Origin: Halobacteria archaeon AArc-dxtr1
GTDB lineage: Archaea; Halobacteriota; Halobacteria; Halobacteriales; Natrialbaceae
Assembly: GCA_025517425.1 (NCBI GenBank)
Contig: JAOPJY010000002.1
Coordinates: 310,001 to 374,000 of the forward strand
DNA length: 64,000 nt
Reading direction: 5' to 3'
This document shows, piece after piece, positions 1 through 8,429 of this stretch (positions are counted from its first letter, which is position 1; the number at the start of each line of letters is the position of its first letter). The position numbers and the translations under genes are program-made. The notes below the pieces were generated by a model that saw only the letters and a list, made by a program, of their open reading frames with translations, ran no database searches and was not told where the DNA came from.

Positions 1-287
1 AACGTGAAGCTCGTCCCCATCACGAGGGGGAGCTTCGCGCCGATCGGTCCGATGGTATAGGCCTGAACGACGGTGGCGATACCCGAGAACAGCAACACCA
101 TCTGGACGATGTAGGTGAGGTCAGGCCCCGAGAGCCCGACGTCGCCGGCGACGACGTACGCCACCGCCGTCGCCGGCACGATCATCACCGCGACGTGTTG
201 GATCGCCAGCAGCACCGACTTCGGTAGGGGCGGTCTGTCGTCGAGTTCGTATTCGAGATCCATCCGTCCGTCCGCGTCGTTCGACAT
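1..287 (-). CDS. Uracil/xanthine permease family (NCS2) protein, N-terminal fragment
   Basis: The gene runs off the left edge, so only about 95 N-terminal residues are visible. After an acidic cytoplasmic stretch comes PPLPKSVLLAIQHVAVM, which matches the conserved start of NCS2 nucleobase:cation symporters (QH motif). Two hydrophobic helices follow, ending in the family-typical GPIGAKLPLVMGTSF. Such proteins import uracil, xanthine or other purines across the cytoplasmic membrane. The start is the ATG at 287. The downstream-facing neighbour is a purine phosphoribosyltransferase, which fits a purine uptake and salvage role. Substrate specificity cannot be told from the fragment. Confidence 0.85.
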   Translation of the reverse strand, partial: MSNDADGRMDLEYELDDRPPLPKSVLLAIQHVAVMIVPATAVAYVVAGDVGLSGPDLTYIVQMVLLFSGIATVVQAYTIGPIGAKLPLVMGTSFT

Positions 288-407
288 TGTATGACCGCCA
301 GGTTGCGAATCGGTCCACAAAAAGTTTCGCAAGTACGCTCATATCTCCACCCAAACATAGCAAAAATGTCCACGTTCGTGGATACACCCCTGGGCGAGAG
401 CCGACGG

Positions 408-953
408 TCAGTGGACCGTAACCTCGCCGTCTTCGACCGAGATATCGAGGAGGCTCGTCGCCTCGAACTTCGTGTCGTCGAGTGCCGACTCGCCCACCTT
501 TCGCATCACGACGACGACGTCGACGATCTCGGCGCCGATGTCGTCTAAGGCGTCACAGATGGCCGCGAGCGTGCCGCCAGTCGAGAGCATGTCGTCAACG
601 ATGACGACGCGGTCGCCCGCCTCAACGTCGTTAATGTACATCTCTGACTGAGAGTAGCCGGTCTGCTGGTGGAGCGAAACCTCGCCGTCGAGACCGTACG
701 AGCGCTTGCGGATGACGACCAGTGGGATGTCTGTCTGTAAGGAGAGTGCGGTCGCCAGGTGGATTCCCATCGCCTCGGGGGCGACGATCTTGTCGACGTT
801 CAGATCGGCGGTTTGCATGACCTCGACGACGACCTCCCGTAACAGTTCGGCGTCTAACATCGGGACGCCGTTGCTGATCGGGTGGACGAGGTACTCGTAC
901 CCGTCCTTGTCGACGATCGGTGCGTCGTCTAACGACTCGATGAGCTTCTCCAT
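408..953 (-). CDS. hpt: Hypoxanthine/guanine phosphoribosyltransferase
   Basis: This 181-residue cytosolic enzyme would transfer a base to PRPP to make IMP/GMP (or AMP). The PRPP-binding loop [12 protein letters not shown] lies at about residues 116-127. The N-terminal region with IVAPEAMGI and the flexible loop with [10 protein letters not shown] follow the archaeal Hpt pattern, which is related to bacterial Apt/Xpt. It lies upstream of and co-directional with the NCS2 permease, with about 120 bp between them, so the pair forms a salvage unit. The family is often annotated HGPRTase in haloarchaea. An adenine-preferring activity cannot be excluded from sequence. Confidence 0.88.
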   Translation of the reverse strand: MEKLIESLDDAPIVDKDGYEYLVHPISNGVPMLDAELLREVVVEVMQTADLNVDKIVAPEAMGIHLATALSLQTDIPLVVIRKRSYGLDGEVSLHQQTGYSQSEMYINDVEAGDRVVIVDDMLSTGGTLAAICDALDDIGAEIVDVVVVMRKVGESALDDTKFEATSLLDISVEDGEVTVH

Positions 954-1013
954 GCAGTGACTCGGGAAATGGCGGTGAAAAGCGGTTCGTTCTGATGAGA
1001 TGAGATGGCTCGA

Positions 1014-1880
1014 TTAGCGAACGGCCGAACTCGTCGCCTTCGAGAGCAGGTGGACAGCCACCGCGCCGAACGCCGCACCGATCGCGGCTAACACGGCGAC
1101 AGCGGGGACGACAGTGTTGAGCACGCCGTCGAAGGCGGTCACGTCGAGGACGGTCATCACGTCCTCGTCGACCATCATCGCTCGCGACGCGTCGACGCCG
1201 TAGGTGACGGGGTTAATCGCAGCGAAGCGCTGGATCCAGGTCGGGAGGACGTCAAGCGGTAGAAACGCACTCGAGAGAAAGAGGAGGGGGAACTGCAGCA
1301 GGTTGGCGCCGATGATCGTCGACTCCTGGTCTCTGGTTACGACCGCGAGGACGTTCGAGAACGCGATGAACCAGATCGAAAAGAGGATCGCGATCGCGAC
1401 GATGGCTACGACGCCGACGAGCCCGGTCGCGATCTCTGCGCCGAGCAGGACGCCGAGTCCGAGGATGATGACGACCTGGATCGCGATCCGGAACACCTCG
1501 GCGGCGGTCTTCCCGACGAAGACGGCCGTCCGATCCATCGGCGAGACGAGCACCTTCTCGAACATGCCGTTCTCGATGTCGTTGACGAGTCCGATCCCGG
1601 AGGTGACCGCCGAGGCCAGCGCGACCTGGATCGCGATCGCCGGTACGAGAAACGTCGTGTAGTCGACGCCCGGTAGGTCCTGGCTGACGGCGCCGCCGGC
1701 GACGTTGCCGAACACCTCCGTAAACAGCACGAGGAAGATGACGGGCTGGGCGAGCGAGACGAGCAACACGAACGGGTTGCGGACGGCTTTGAGGTTCCAG
1801 CGCTTGAAGTTGACCCAGGCATCGCCGGCGAACGTATTCGCGGTTCGGGCAACGTCCGACTCGGCGGTCTGGGGGCTCAC
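1014..1880 (-). CDS. ABC-2 type transporter permease
   Basis: A 288-residue integral membrane protein with six predicted helices in the ABC-2 (DrrB-like) arrangement: a cytoplasmic N-terminus ending in WNLKAVRNPFVLL, then helices, and the family-typical loop with ENGMFEKVLVSPMDRT. Its first codon overlaps the stop of the ATPase gene by 4 bp (ATGA at 1877-1880), so the two are translated together. DrrA/DrrB-like pairs export lipophilic compounds or lipids. The actual substrate is unknown. Confidence 0.88.
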   Translation of the reverse strand: MSPQTAESDVARTANTFAGDAWVNFKRWNLKAVRNPFVLLVSLAQPVIFLVLFTEVFGNVAGGAVSQDLPGVDYTTFLVPAIAIQVALASAVTSGIGLVNDIENGMFEKVLVSPMDRTAVFVGKTAAEVFRIAIQVVIILGLGVLLGAEIATGLVGVVAIVAIAILFSIWFIAFSNVLAVVTRDQESTIIGANLLQFPLLFLSSAFLPLDVLPTWIQRFAAINPVTYGVDASRAMMVDEDVMTVLDVTAFDGVLNTVVPAVAVLAAIGAAFGAVAVHLLSKATSSAVR

Positions 1881-2875
1881 GGCGACACCTCCGCGAGGTC
1901 GGCGTCCTCGGCGTCGACGCGCTCGCCGGTGATCGCGAGGAAGACGTCGTCGAGCGTCGGCGCGCGGACGTTGAAGCCGGTGACAGTGATATCCGCGTCA
2001 CGCAGCGCGACGAGCAGGTCCGTCCCGGACTCGCGGGCTGTCTCGGCGGTGACGCTGATGCCGTCGTCGGTCTCCTCGACGCTGGCGGCGGCGAACGCGT
2101 CGAACTCGCGGGCGATCGCCGCCGCGCGGGACCGGGCGTCTGCTCCGTCGCCGATCTCGATATCGAGGACGTCGCCACCGACCTGACGCTTCAGGTCGGC
2201 CGGGGAGCCGTCGGCGACGATCCCGCCGTCTAAGATCACCGCGAGACGCTCACAGAGGGCGTCGGCTTCCGCCAGGTACTGCGTCGTGAGAAGGATCGTC
2301 GTCCCCTGCTCGTTGATCCGCCGGAAGTACTCCCAGAGGCGGTTTCGCGCCGACGGGTCGAGGCCGGTCGTCGGCTCGTCCAGAAACACCAGCGGCGGCC
2401 GGTGGACGAGCGCGGTGGCGGCGTCGAGTCGCTTGCGCATCCCGCCGGAGAACTCCTCTGAACGCTTGTCCGCGACATCGGCGAGGTCGACGAGGTCGAG
2501 TAGTTCGGCGGTTCGCTCGTCGCGCTCGCCTCGCGGGACGCCGTAGGCCTCACAGGCGAAGCGAATGTTCTCTTCGGCGGTGAGCTCCGGATCGACGCTG
2601 GTTTCCTGGGCCATATAGCCGATCGACTCGCGGACTGCCCGCGACTCAGATCGAACGTCGAAGCCGTTCACTCGCACGTCGCCGGCGGTCGGCGAGAGCA
2701 GCGTCGCGAGGACCTTGATCGTCGTCGTCTTTCCGGCACCGTTCGGGCCGAGGAATCCGAAGAATTCCCCGCGGGAAACCGTCAGATCAACGCCGTCGAC
2801 CGCCCGAGTGCCGTCTCCGTACACCAGTTCGAGCCCCTCGGTCTCGATCGCGGACGGGGGCTGGTCGTTCGACAT
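1877..2875 (-). CDS. ABC transporter ATP-binding protein, DrrA-like
   Basis: A 332-residue ATPase that would power the permease encoded immediately downstream. Walker A is GPNGAGKT at residues 43-50. The signature EEFSGGMRKRL and Walker B with PPLVFLDEPTTGLDP are intact. The C-terminal part (about 230-332) carries the extra domain usual in daunorubicin-resistance ATPases. I start it at the ATG at 2875 (MSNDQPP). Upstream in-frame extension to 2962 has no homology-like character. The 4-bp overlap with the permease shows an operon. Confidence 0.9.
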   Translation of the reverse strand: MSNDQPPSAIETEGLELVYGDGTRAVDGVDLTVSRGEFFGFLGPNGAGKTTTIKVLATLLSPTAGDVRVNGFDVRSESRAVRESIGYMAQETSVDPELTAEENIRFACEAYGVPRGERDERTAELLDLVDLADVADKRSEEFSGGMRKRLDAATALVHRPPLVFLDEPTTGLDPSARNRLWEYFRRINEQGTTILLTTQYLAEADALCERLAVILDGGIVADGSPADLKRQVGGDVLDIEIGDGADARSRAAAIAREFDAFAAASVEETDDGISVTAETARESGTDLLVALRDADITVTGFNVRAPTLDDVFLAITGERVDAEDADLAEVSP

Positions 2876-3026
2876 GGGGCCGAGTAGGCGACCGAGACGG
2901 AAATACGAGCCACCTCGCGGCAAGGCGGTGTGAGTCGAGTTGCCGTCGATGCGACGACTCACAACACCCGTTGTGAGACGGATCGTGAAAGCTGAGTTCG
3001 GGCGCTGCGAGCCGGAAACCGCCTCC

Positions 3027-3710
3027 TCAGACGAACTCTCCCAGGGCCGACTGCTCGCTTCCCAGCGGCTCGATCAACCGGGCGTCGTCGTTTTGCGGAT
3101 TGTTGACCCGGGTCGAGATCGGATACGCGTCGAGATCGTCGCCCGGATACGGCCGACACAGCTCCCGACGCTCCGCGGAACCGGCCGTCAGCCACGTTCG
3201 CTCTTCGTCGCGGGGAAGGACGACCGGCATCCGATGGTGGATGGGAGAGATTGCGTCGTTCGGTTCGGTCGTCAGGATCGTGACGGTCGAGCACATCCCG
3301 TTTCCGTCGTCCGTCTCCTGTCCCTCCCACAGCCCTGCCATGGCGAACGCAGGATCGTCCTCACGGTAGATCCTGTACGGTTGTTTCGGGCCGCCATCCG
3401 GTCCCTTCCACTCGTAGAAACCGGTCGAGAGGACGAGACAGGGCCGTCTCTTCCAGGCGCGTCTGAACGCGGGCTTTTCGAGCGCCGTCTCGGAACGAGC
3501 GTTGATGTACTCCTCGCTTGGGTCGGCCATCCACGCCGGCGTGAGTCCCCAGCGAAACTGTGTGATCTCCCCGGGCGCCTCGTTCGCGATCACAGGCTGG
3601 GGCTGGCGGGGCGCGATGTTGTACCGGGGCTCGTAGTCGTCGACGACACGGGCGTCGAATCGATCCTCGAGGTCGGCTTTCGGAAGGAACAGCGAGTTTC
3701 GCCCGCACAT
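3027..3710 (-). CDS. SRAP domain protein (HMCES/YedK family)
   Basis: A 227-residue protein of the family that covalently caps abasic sites in single-stranded DNA. The start at 3710 gives MCGRN, so removal of Met exposes the catalytic Cys2. Other known active-site elements are visible: NARSET (Asn), GFYEWK (Glu) and IHHRMP (His). The intact set predicts an active DNA-protein cross-link shield. A longer in-frame start at 3737 would bury Cys2 and is rejected. It stands alone between an ABC exporter operon and a membrane polymerase-like gene. Confidence 0.9.
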   Translation of the reverse strand: MCGRNSLFLPKADLEDRFDARVVDDYEPRYNIAPRQPQPVIANEAPGEITQFRWGLTPAWMADPSEEYINARSETALEKPAFRRAWKRRPCLVLSTGFYEWKGPDGGPKQPYRIYREDDPAFAMAGLWEGQETDDGNGMCSTVTILTTEPNDAISPIHHRMPVVLPRDEERTWLTAGSAERRELCRPYPGDDLDAYPISTRVNNPQNDDARLIEPLGSEQSALGEFV

Positions 3711-3857
3711 GGCGTAGTGAACGCTTTGAAGGGACAAAAGCCCGTCTCACTCGAGGAGTTTATGGGGAGGACAGGACGTGGCAGTTGCGGTCGAACGCAA
3801 CGTGTTTTCCCCACCACCGAACTGCTTTCCAGCACCGAGACATCAGTAGTCGTCCCG

Positions 3858-5228
3858 CTACGAACGCGGTAACGAATCGAGCCGATCCCGCCAGTTTGTT
3901 CGTATCCACGTGACGGCGCGTACAGCCCGACTGGTTGCGAGCGCGTCGCGTGCCGTAACTGCGTTCGTCTTCGGATCCGAGTCGTCTGCGTCAGGGAGCA
4001 ACATGAGGCCGACGAACAGCCCGAAGACAACCGAGGAGACCCCCAACCCACCGAGGAAGTGAGATTCGAAGATCATGTAAACGTAGATTCCACTGGCCGT
4101 TCCGACGACGAAGGCACGCCACGACGTCCAGCGACGTCTGATCCCACAACCGAGTGCGTACCCCAACGAACCGAGGTAGAGTACCCCTCCGAGTAGCCCC
4201 GTACTGAGAAGTGGATAGACGTAGGAGCTGTGTGGTCCGCTACTGGTTCCGGTGTCTGCGCTAAGCGGTGGAAACAGCTCGGAGTGGCCGAACTCCCGCC
4301 CGATTCCGATCTCTGAGCCGACCTCGGCGAATCCGATACCCCACAGCGGATTGGCGGCGAGAAGGTCCAGTGATCGCACCCATCGGTCGACGCGATTCAT
4401 CAGCGTCGTCCGCATCACCTCGGGGACGTGACCGACCCGGATCATCCCGTACAGTGCGACTATCCCGAACCCGATACCCAGATACGAAAGCCAGTGGTGT
4501 CGCCCCGACAGGACGAGAACCGCACCGACACTGAAACCGACGAGCGCGGCATCACCCTCGCTCATCACCAGCCCGAGCAGGCAGAGTCCGAAGACAAGGA
4601 TCCAACCGACTCCCCCGCGGACGAGGACGGTATACAGTGCAGCCAAACAGCCCACCATCATGAAGAAGCCGTAGGGGTTCGGATTCGTGAACACCGAGAC
4701 GGTTCGGATCGGGTACAGTCCCATAACGTCCTCACCGACGAAGTCGGAAACTCCCGAACCAGCCGTCCCAGCTGCCAAGAGCATCCAGATTCCGATGACG
4801 GCGACGACGGCGCTGCTCAGAGCCAGCCCCATCGCGAACGTCTGCCGTCGCCCATCGACGAACCGCGGTAAGACGACTACGGTCGCGAACACGGCGACCG
4901 GCGTACTGAGGATCAGAGAGAGTAACTCGGGATGTGGATCGTAACGCCAGTAGTGGGCGACGAGCCAGAGCCAGTACCCGCCAAAGAGAGCGACAAACGT
5001 GGGATTCGTCGAGAGTGAAACGCTCGTAAAGACGACGCCGTAGACGACGATGAGGACGAGCATCGCACCCGAGAGCAGATAGCCACGGTCCGTCGAGAGA
5101 AGCCAGGTCGAGGGGGCGATAGCGACGAGAACGGTAAGAACGGCGAGTAACGCGTAGTGGAAGGGGACGGTTGGCGTGTCAGCTGACGAGCGCCCCCACA
5201 ACATATCTGAGCTTCGCCACTCACTCAT
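3858..5228 (-). CDS. O-antigen ligase/polymerase-like membrane protein
   Basis: About 456 residues with roughly eleven hydrophobic segments and a large loop near residues 265-320, just before GPHSSYVYPLLSTGLLGG, the pattern of Wzy_C (O-antigen ligase/polymerase) proteins. Those proteins join or polymerise lipid-linked glycans at the outer face of the membrane. A role in envelope polysaccharide is therefore likely, but no glycan locus adjoins it. I chose ATG 5228 because an AT-rich box at about 5251-5262 lies 28 bp upstream, fitting a leaderless transcript. The upstream TTG start at 5249 is less likely. Confidence 0.72.
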   Translation of the reverse strand: MSEWRSSDMLWGRSSADTPTVPFHYALLAVLTVLVAIAPSTWLLSTDRGYLLSGAMLVLIVVYGVVFTSVSLSTNPTFVALFGGYWLWLVAHYWRYDPHPELLSLILSTPVAVFATVVVLPRFVDGRRQTFAMGLALSSAVVAVIGIWMLLAAGTAGSGVSDFVGEDVMGLYPIRTVSVFTNPNPYGFFMMVGCLAALYTVLVRGGVGWILVFGLCLLGLVMSEGDAALVGFSVGAVLVLSGRHHWLSYLGIGFGIVALYGMIRVGHVPEVMRTTLMNRVDRWVRSLDLLAANPLWGIGFAEVGSEIGIGREFGHSELFPPLSADTGTSSGPHSSYVYPLLSTGLLGGVLYLGSLGYALGCGIRRRWTSWRAFVVGTASGIYVYMIFESHFLGGLGVSSVVFGLFVGLMLLPDADDSDPKTNAVTARDALATSRAVRAVTWIRTNWRDRLDSLPRS

Positions 5229-5554
5229 TCCAGCACCGATACCGTTCAACGCGTATTAGTTAGGGTTCGAGTGACGCCGTCACCGACTACCGTATGTGGC
5301 CGATAACAATCGGTTGCAGCCCGTCGGCTGGCACCGGTGGAGACACCACTGGCTGTGTTTCAGTAAATCGGTGGCCTCGGAACTCATAGGGTTCGTCAGC
5401 GCCGGTTGCCGAGACCGGCTCCGAAGGGTACCATCGTCATCGGCCACTCGACCGTAACGCAGTCGCGCCAAAGACGGTTTGGGTTCCCGGAACGCGAGGG
5501 ACCGGAAATCCGGTCGACGGAAGACAGTAGGAGCGCCGGCGCGAACGGTCGCAG
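5229..5554. other. Intergenic region without recognised gene
   Basis: About 325 bp separate two divergent genes. The left end holds the AT-rich box (about 5251-5262) proposed as promoter of the membrane protein gene. The short open frames here have no recognisable product, and I see no RNA gene or repeat. Confidence 0.5.
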
Positions 5555-6397
5555 ATGGAGACGGTCATCACCGGCCCGTACGGACGGTGCGGGACGGCGC
5601 TTATCGACCACCTGCGTGACGACCACGCGTTCACCTACGTCGATCGCATCGACCCGGACGACGACCATCCCTACGGCGGCTACGACACGGTCGTCGCCGA
5701 TGTCGCCGACGACGTCGAGGCGCTGGAGGCTGCGTTTGAGGGGGCGGACGCCGTGGTTCACCTCGCCGGGTATCCCCACGTCGACAGCACGCTCTCGGAC
5801 GTACTAGAGCCAAACATCGTCGGGACGGCGAACGTCTTAGAGGCCGCGCGTGACACCGAGATTGAGACCGTCGTCTTCGCCTCGTCGAACCACGTCGTTG
5901 GCGGGTACGAGCGAGATCACGCACCGGCGCTCTACCGACCCGAGTACGGCCTCGTGCTCGATCGAACCGCGCCCGTCCGGCCGGATTCCTACTACGGCGT
6001 CTCGAAGTGCTTCGGCGAGGCGCTCGGACGGTACGCCGTCGAGACGGACGACTACCCCCGCCGGTTCTACGCGCTTCGAATCGGCAGCGTCCGGGATCCG
6101 GCGTTCGACCACCCCTACGGCGACGCCGAACGCGGCGTCGACGACGGCGACTGGAGCCGCGGAAGCGACGCCTACGATCGGCAGGTAGCCCGAATGAAGG
6201 CCACGTGGCACTCGCGGCGCGATTTTGCACAGCTCGTTGATCGGTGCCTGCGGGACGATACCGTCGAGTTCGACGTCTTCTACGGCGTCAGCGGCAACCA
6301 GCGCCGCTGGTTCGATCTCGAACACGCGAGGGCGACGCTCGGATACGTCCCCGAAGACGACGGGGAGACGTGGGACGCGCCGCCGAAGCGCGACTGA
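5555..6397 (+). CDS. azf: NAD-dependent glucose-6-phosphate dehydrogenase-like (Azf family)
   Basis: A 280-residue extended-SDR/epimerase-type protein. The nucleotide-binding glycine motif GPYGRCG is at residues 7-13, and the catalytic YYGVSK follows the family stretch FASSNHVVGGY. The later segments with DHPYGDAERGVD and VARMKATWHSRRDFA, plus FDVFYGVSGNQRRWFDLEHA, match my memory of Haloferax Azf, the NAD-dependent glucose-6-phosphate dehydrogenase of the haloarchaeal oxidative pentose pathway. Uronate dehydrogenases are close relatives, so substrate is inferred. It is monocistronic and converges on the deoxyhypusine synthase gene. Confidence 0.75.
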   Translation: METVITGPYGRCGTALIDHLRDDHAFTYVDRIDPDDDHPYGGYDTVVADVADDVEALEAAFEGADAVVHLAGYPHVDSTLSDVLEPNIVGTANVLEAARDTEIETVVFASSNHVVGGYERDHAPALYRPEYGLVLDRTAPVRPDSYYGVSKCFGEALGRYAVETDDYPRRFYALRIGSVRDPAFDHPYGDAERGVDDGDWSRGSDAYDRQVARMKATWHSRRDFAQLVDRCLRDDTVEFDVFYGVSGNQRRWFDLEHARATLGYVPEDDGETWDAPPKRD

Positions 6398-6417
6398 GAG
6401 TGCGAGCGCGTCGACGA

Positions 6418-7452
6418 TCAGGCGTCCTCGATGCGCTCGCGGGCGGCGGCGACGACCAGCGGGAGCGTGATGGTCGCGTCGCCGTAGACCGAGACGTTCT
6501 CGGCGTCTCGCTCGAGTTTGCCCCACGACCGGGCTTCGTCCAAGGTGGCCCCAGAGAGGCCACCGGTTTGTTTCGGATCCATCGTGAGCTGGACGGCGTA
6601 GTCGTAGGCGTCGGGGGTGACGAGCATCGTCTGGAGCGTGAAGTTCTTCGGGACGCCACCGCCGACGACGAGCGCGCCGGCCTCTTCGGCGTCGAAGGCG
6701 ATGTCGGTCAGCGCCGTCATGTCCGCGAGCGCGTCGAGCGTGAACGCCGAGGTCTGGGAGTACATCCACGCCTGGAGGCCGAGGACGGAGTCCTGGACCG
6801 CCGGACAGTAGATCGGGACGTCGTGCTCGTAGGCGGCGGCGGCGACGCCGGGGCCTTCCGCGACGCCCTCGCGCTCGTTGACCTCGGCGTTCGCCCGGCC
6901 GAGTTCGCGGGTCAGACGCTCGATGGAGACCGAGCCCTCCGCCTCGGCTTCTTCCTCGAGCACCGGAAAGACCTCCTCGCGGAGGTGGCTCTCGAACGTC
7001 GCGAAGAACTCCTGGGGAAGGTAGACGTTGTAGATCCGGTCGACGCCCTCCTCGCGGAGTGTCTCGTCGTGTTCGCGCTCCGTCTTCCCCTCGGCGTGGA
7101 CCGAGCCGTGGTGGTGCTTGCCGCCGATTGCCTCGATCGAGTCGTGGGTCAGGTTCGCGCCGGTCGTCACGAGAACGTCGATGTAGCCGTCCCGGATGAG
7201 GTCGGCGACGATGCGACGCATTCCGGTCGGGACCATGGCGCCGGCCAGCGAACAGAAGAGGGTGACGTCGTCGTCGAACATCTCGGTCGTCACGTCGACG
7301 GCGTCGTGGAGATCGGCCGCGCCGATACCGGCGTTTCCGTACTCGTCGGCGAGCTCGCCGACGGTCATGCCGGCGCGGGCCTCGGCGTGACCGATCGGGT
7401 CGTGGGAGAACGTCTCGCGGGCAGGTTCGTGGTGTTCGTGCTCGTCGCTCAT
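6418..7452 (-). CDS. dys: Deoxyhypusine synthase
   Basis: A 344-residue enzyme that transfers the aminobutyl group of spermidine (or another polyamine donor) to a lysine of translation factor aIF5A, the first step of hypusine formation. Family blocks are clear: SLAGAMVPTGMRR, VTTGANLTHDS, the NAD-binding region with VGGGVPKNF, and RSWGKL near the C-terminus, which holds the active-site lysine. The N-terminus carries a His-rich, acidic extension of about 15 residues. The gene lies just downstream of the Nif3-like gene on the same strand, about 90 bp away. Confidence 0.92.
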   Translation of the reverse strand: MSDEHEHHEPARETFSHDPIGHAEARAGMTVGELADEYGNAGIGAADLHDAVDVTTEMFDDDVTLFCSLAGAMVPTGMRRIVADLIRDGYIDVLVTTGANLTHDSIEAIGGKHHHGSVHAEGKTEREHDETLREEGVDRIYNVYLPQEFFATFESHLREEVFPVLEEEAEAEGSVSIERLTRELGRANAEVNEREGVAEGPGVAAAAYEHDVPIYCPAVQDSVLGLQAWMYSQTSAFTLDALADMTALTDIAFDAEEAGALVVGGGVPKNFTLQTMLVTPDAYDYAVQLTMDPKQTGGLSGATLDEARSWGKLERDAENVSVYGDATITLPLVVAAARERIEDA

Positions 7453-7542
7453 GCGTCTGCGTCCGCGAGCCAGCGGTTTGAACGCCGCGGTTCGGTACCG
7501 AACCGCCGCCTCGATCCGCCAGCGGAGATCGCCGAACCCACC

Positions 7543-8310
7543 CTACAGCCCGGTCGGCACGTCGAGGTACGTCGTCTCGAGACCCCAGCTCTCGACGAGG
7601 TCCTGCAGTGCTCGAACCCCGAACGTCTCGGTCGCGTAGTGGCCCGCCAGCGCGACGCTGACGCCGGCCTCGCGGGCCTCGTGGTAGAGTTTCCCCTTCC
7701 CCTCGCCCGTGACGAGCGCGTCGGCGCCGGCCGCGACGGCCTCGTCGAGCCAGTCGGCGCCGCTGCCCGTGACGATCGCGACGTCGTCGATCTCGTCGGG
7801 GCCGAACTCGAGAATCTGAACGGGCTGCCCGCCCGTATCGAGCTCGGCTGCGAGGCGCTCACGCAGCGATTCGGGACTGTAGGAGTCGGCGGCGACGCCG
7901 CGCTGACCGATGTGCTCCGGGCCGAGTTCGCCGAATGGCTCACAGTCTGCGAGCTCGAGGACGTCCGCGACCCCGGCCGCGTTCCCGAGTTCTTGGTGGC
8001 CGTCGAGTGGTAAGTGCGAGACGTACAGCGCGATATCGTGTTCGATCAGAGGCGCGATCCGGTCGTAGGTCCGGCCCGTAACGCGGTCGATGCCGCCCCA
8101 GGAGAGGCCGTGGTGGACCACGAGCGCGTCCGCACCGGCGTCGACCGCCCCCTCGACCGTCTCGCGGACTCCGTCGACCGCGAAGGCCACGTGCTCGACA
8201 GTTCCGTCCTCGCTACCGACCTGGAGGCCGTTTTCGCTGGCGTCTACGTCGGCGTAGTCGTCGGTTCGCAGCTCCGCGTCGAGCCTCGAGACGAATTCGG
8301 CGCGTTCCAT
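7543..8310 (-). CDS. Nif3-like dinuclear metal centre protein
   Basis: A 255-residue cytosolic protein of the Nif3/YbgI/DUF34 family. The expected metal-binding histidines occur in VVHHGLSWGG (near residue 65), YVSHLPLDGH and the C-terminal GHYATET motif with its Glu. Some members have been linked to GTP cyclohydrolase-like activity, but the cellular role is not settled. The ATG at 8310 gives a family-typical length. An upstream in-frame extension to 8391 runs into the divergent gene's promoter and is rejected. Confidence 0.88.
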   Translation of the reverse strand: MERAEFVSRLDAELRTDDYADVDASENGLQVGSEDGTVEHVAFAVDGVRETVEGAVDAGADALVVHHGLSWGGIDRVTGRTYDRIAPLIEHDIALYVSHLPLDGHQELGNAAGVADVLELADCEPFGELGPEHIGQRGVAADSYSPESLRERLAAELDTGGQPVQILEFGPDEIDDVAIVTGSGADWLDEAVAAGADALVTGEGKGKLYHEAREAGVSVALAGHYATETFGVRALQDLVESWGLETTYLDVPTGL

Positions 8311-8429
8311 GCGCGACGAATCGGGCTCGGGGATTGTATAGCCGCGTGATTGTCGCGAGTTGTGGCCCGGCCAATGTCGGCCGACCGCCATTCAGTACTT
8401 CTTTCGCACCCGCCTTCGAATCGGGAGCC

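Noticed and set aside
6244-8013. 589-codon plus-strand open frame over azf, deoxyhypusine synthase and Nif3 genes
   Set aside because: It covers parts of three well-supported genes and has an Arg/Gly/Val/Asp-rich antisense composition.
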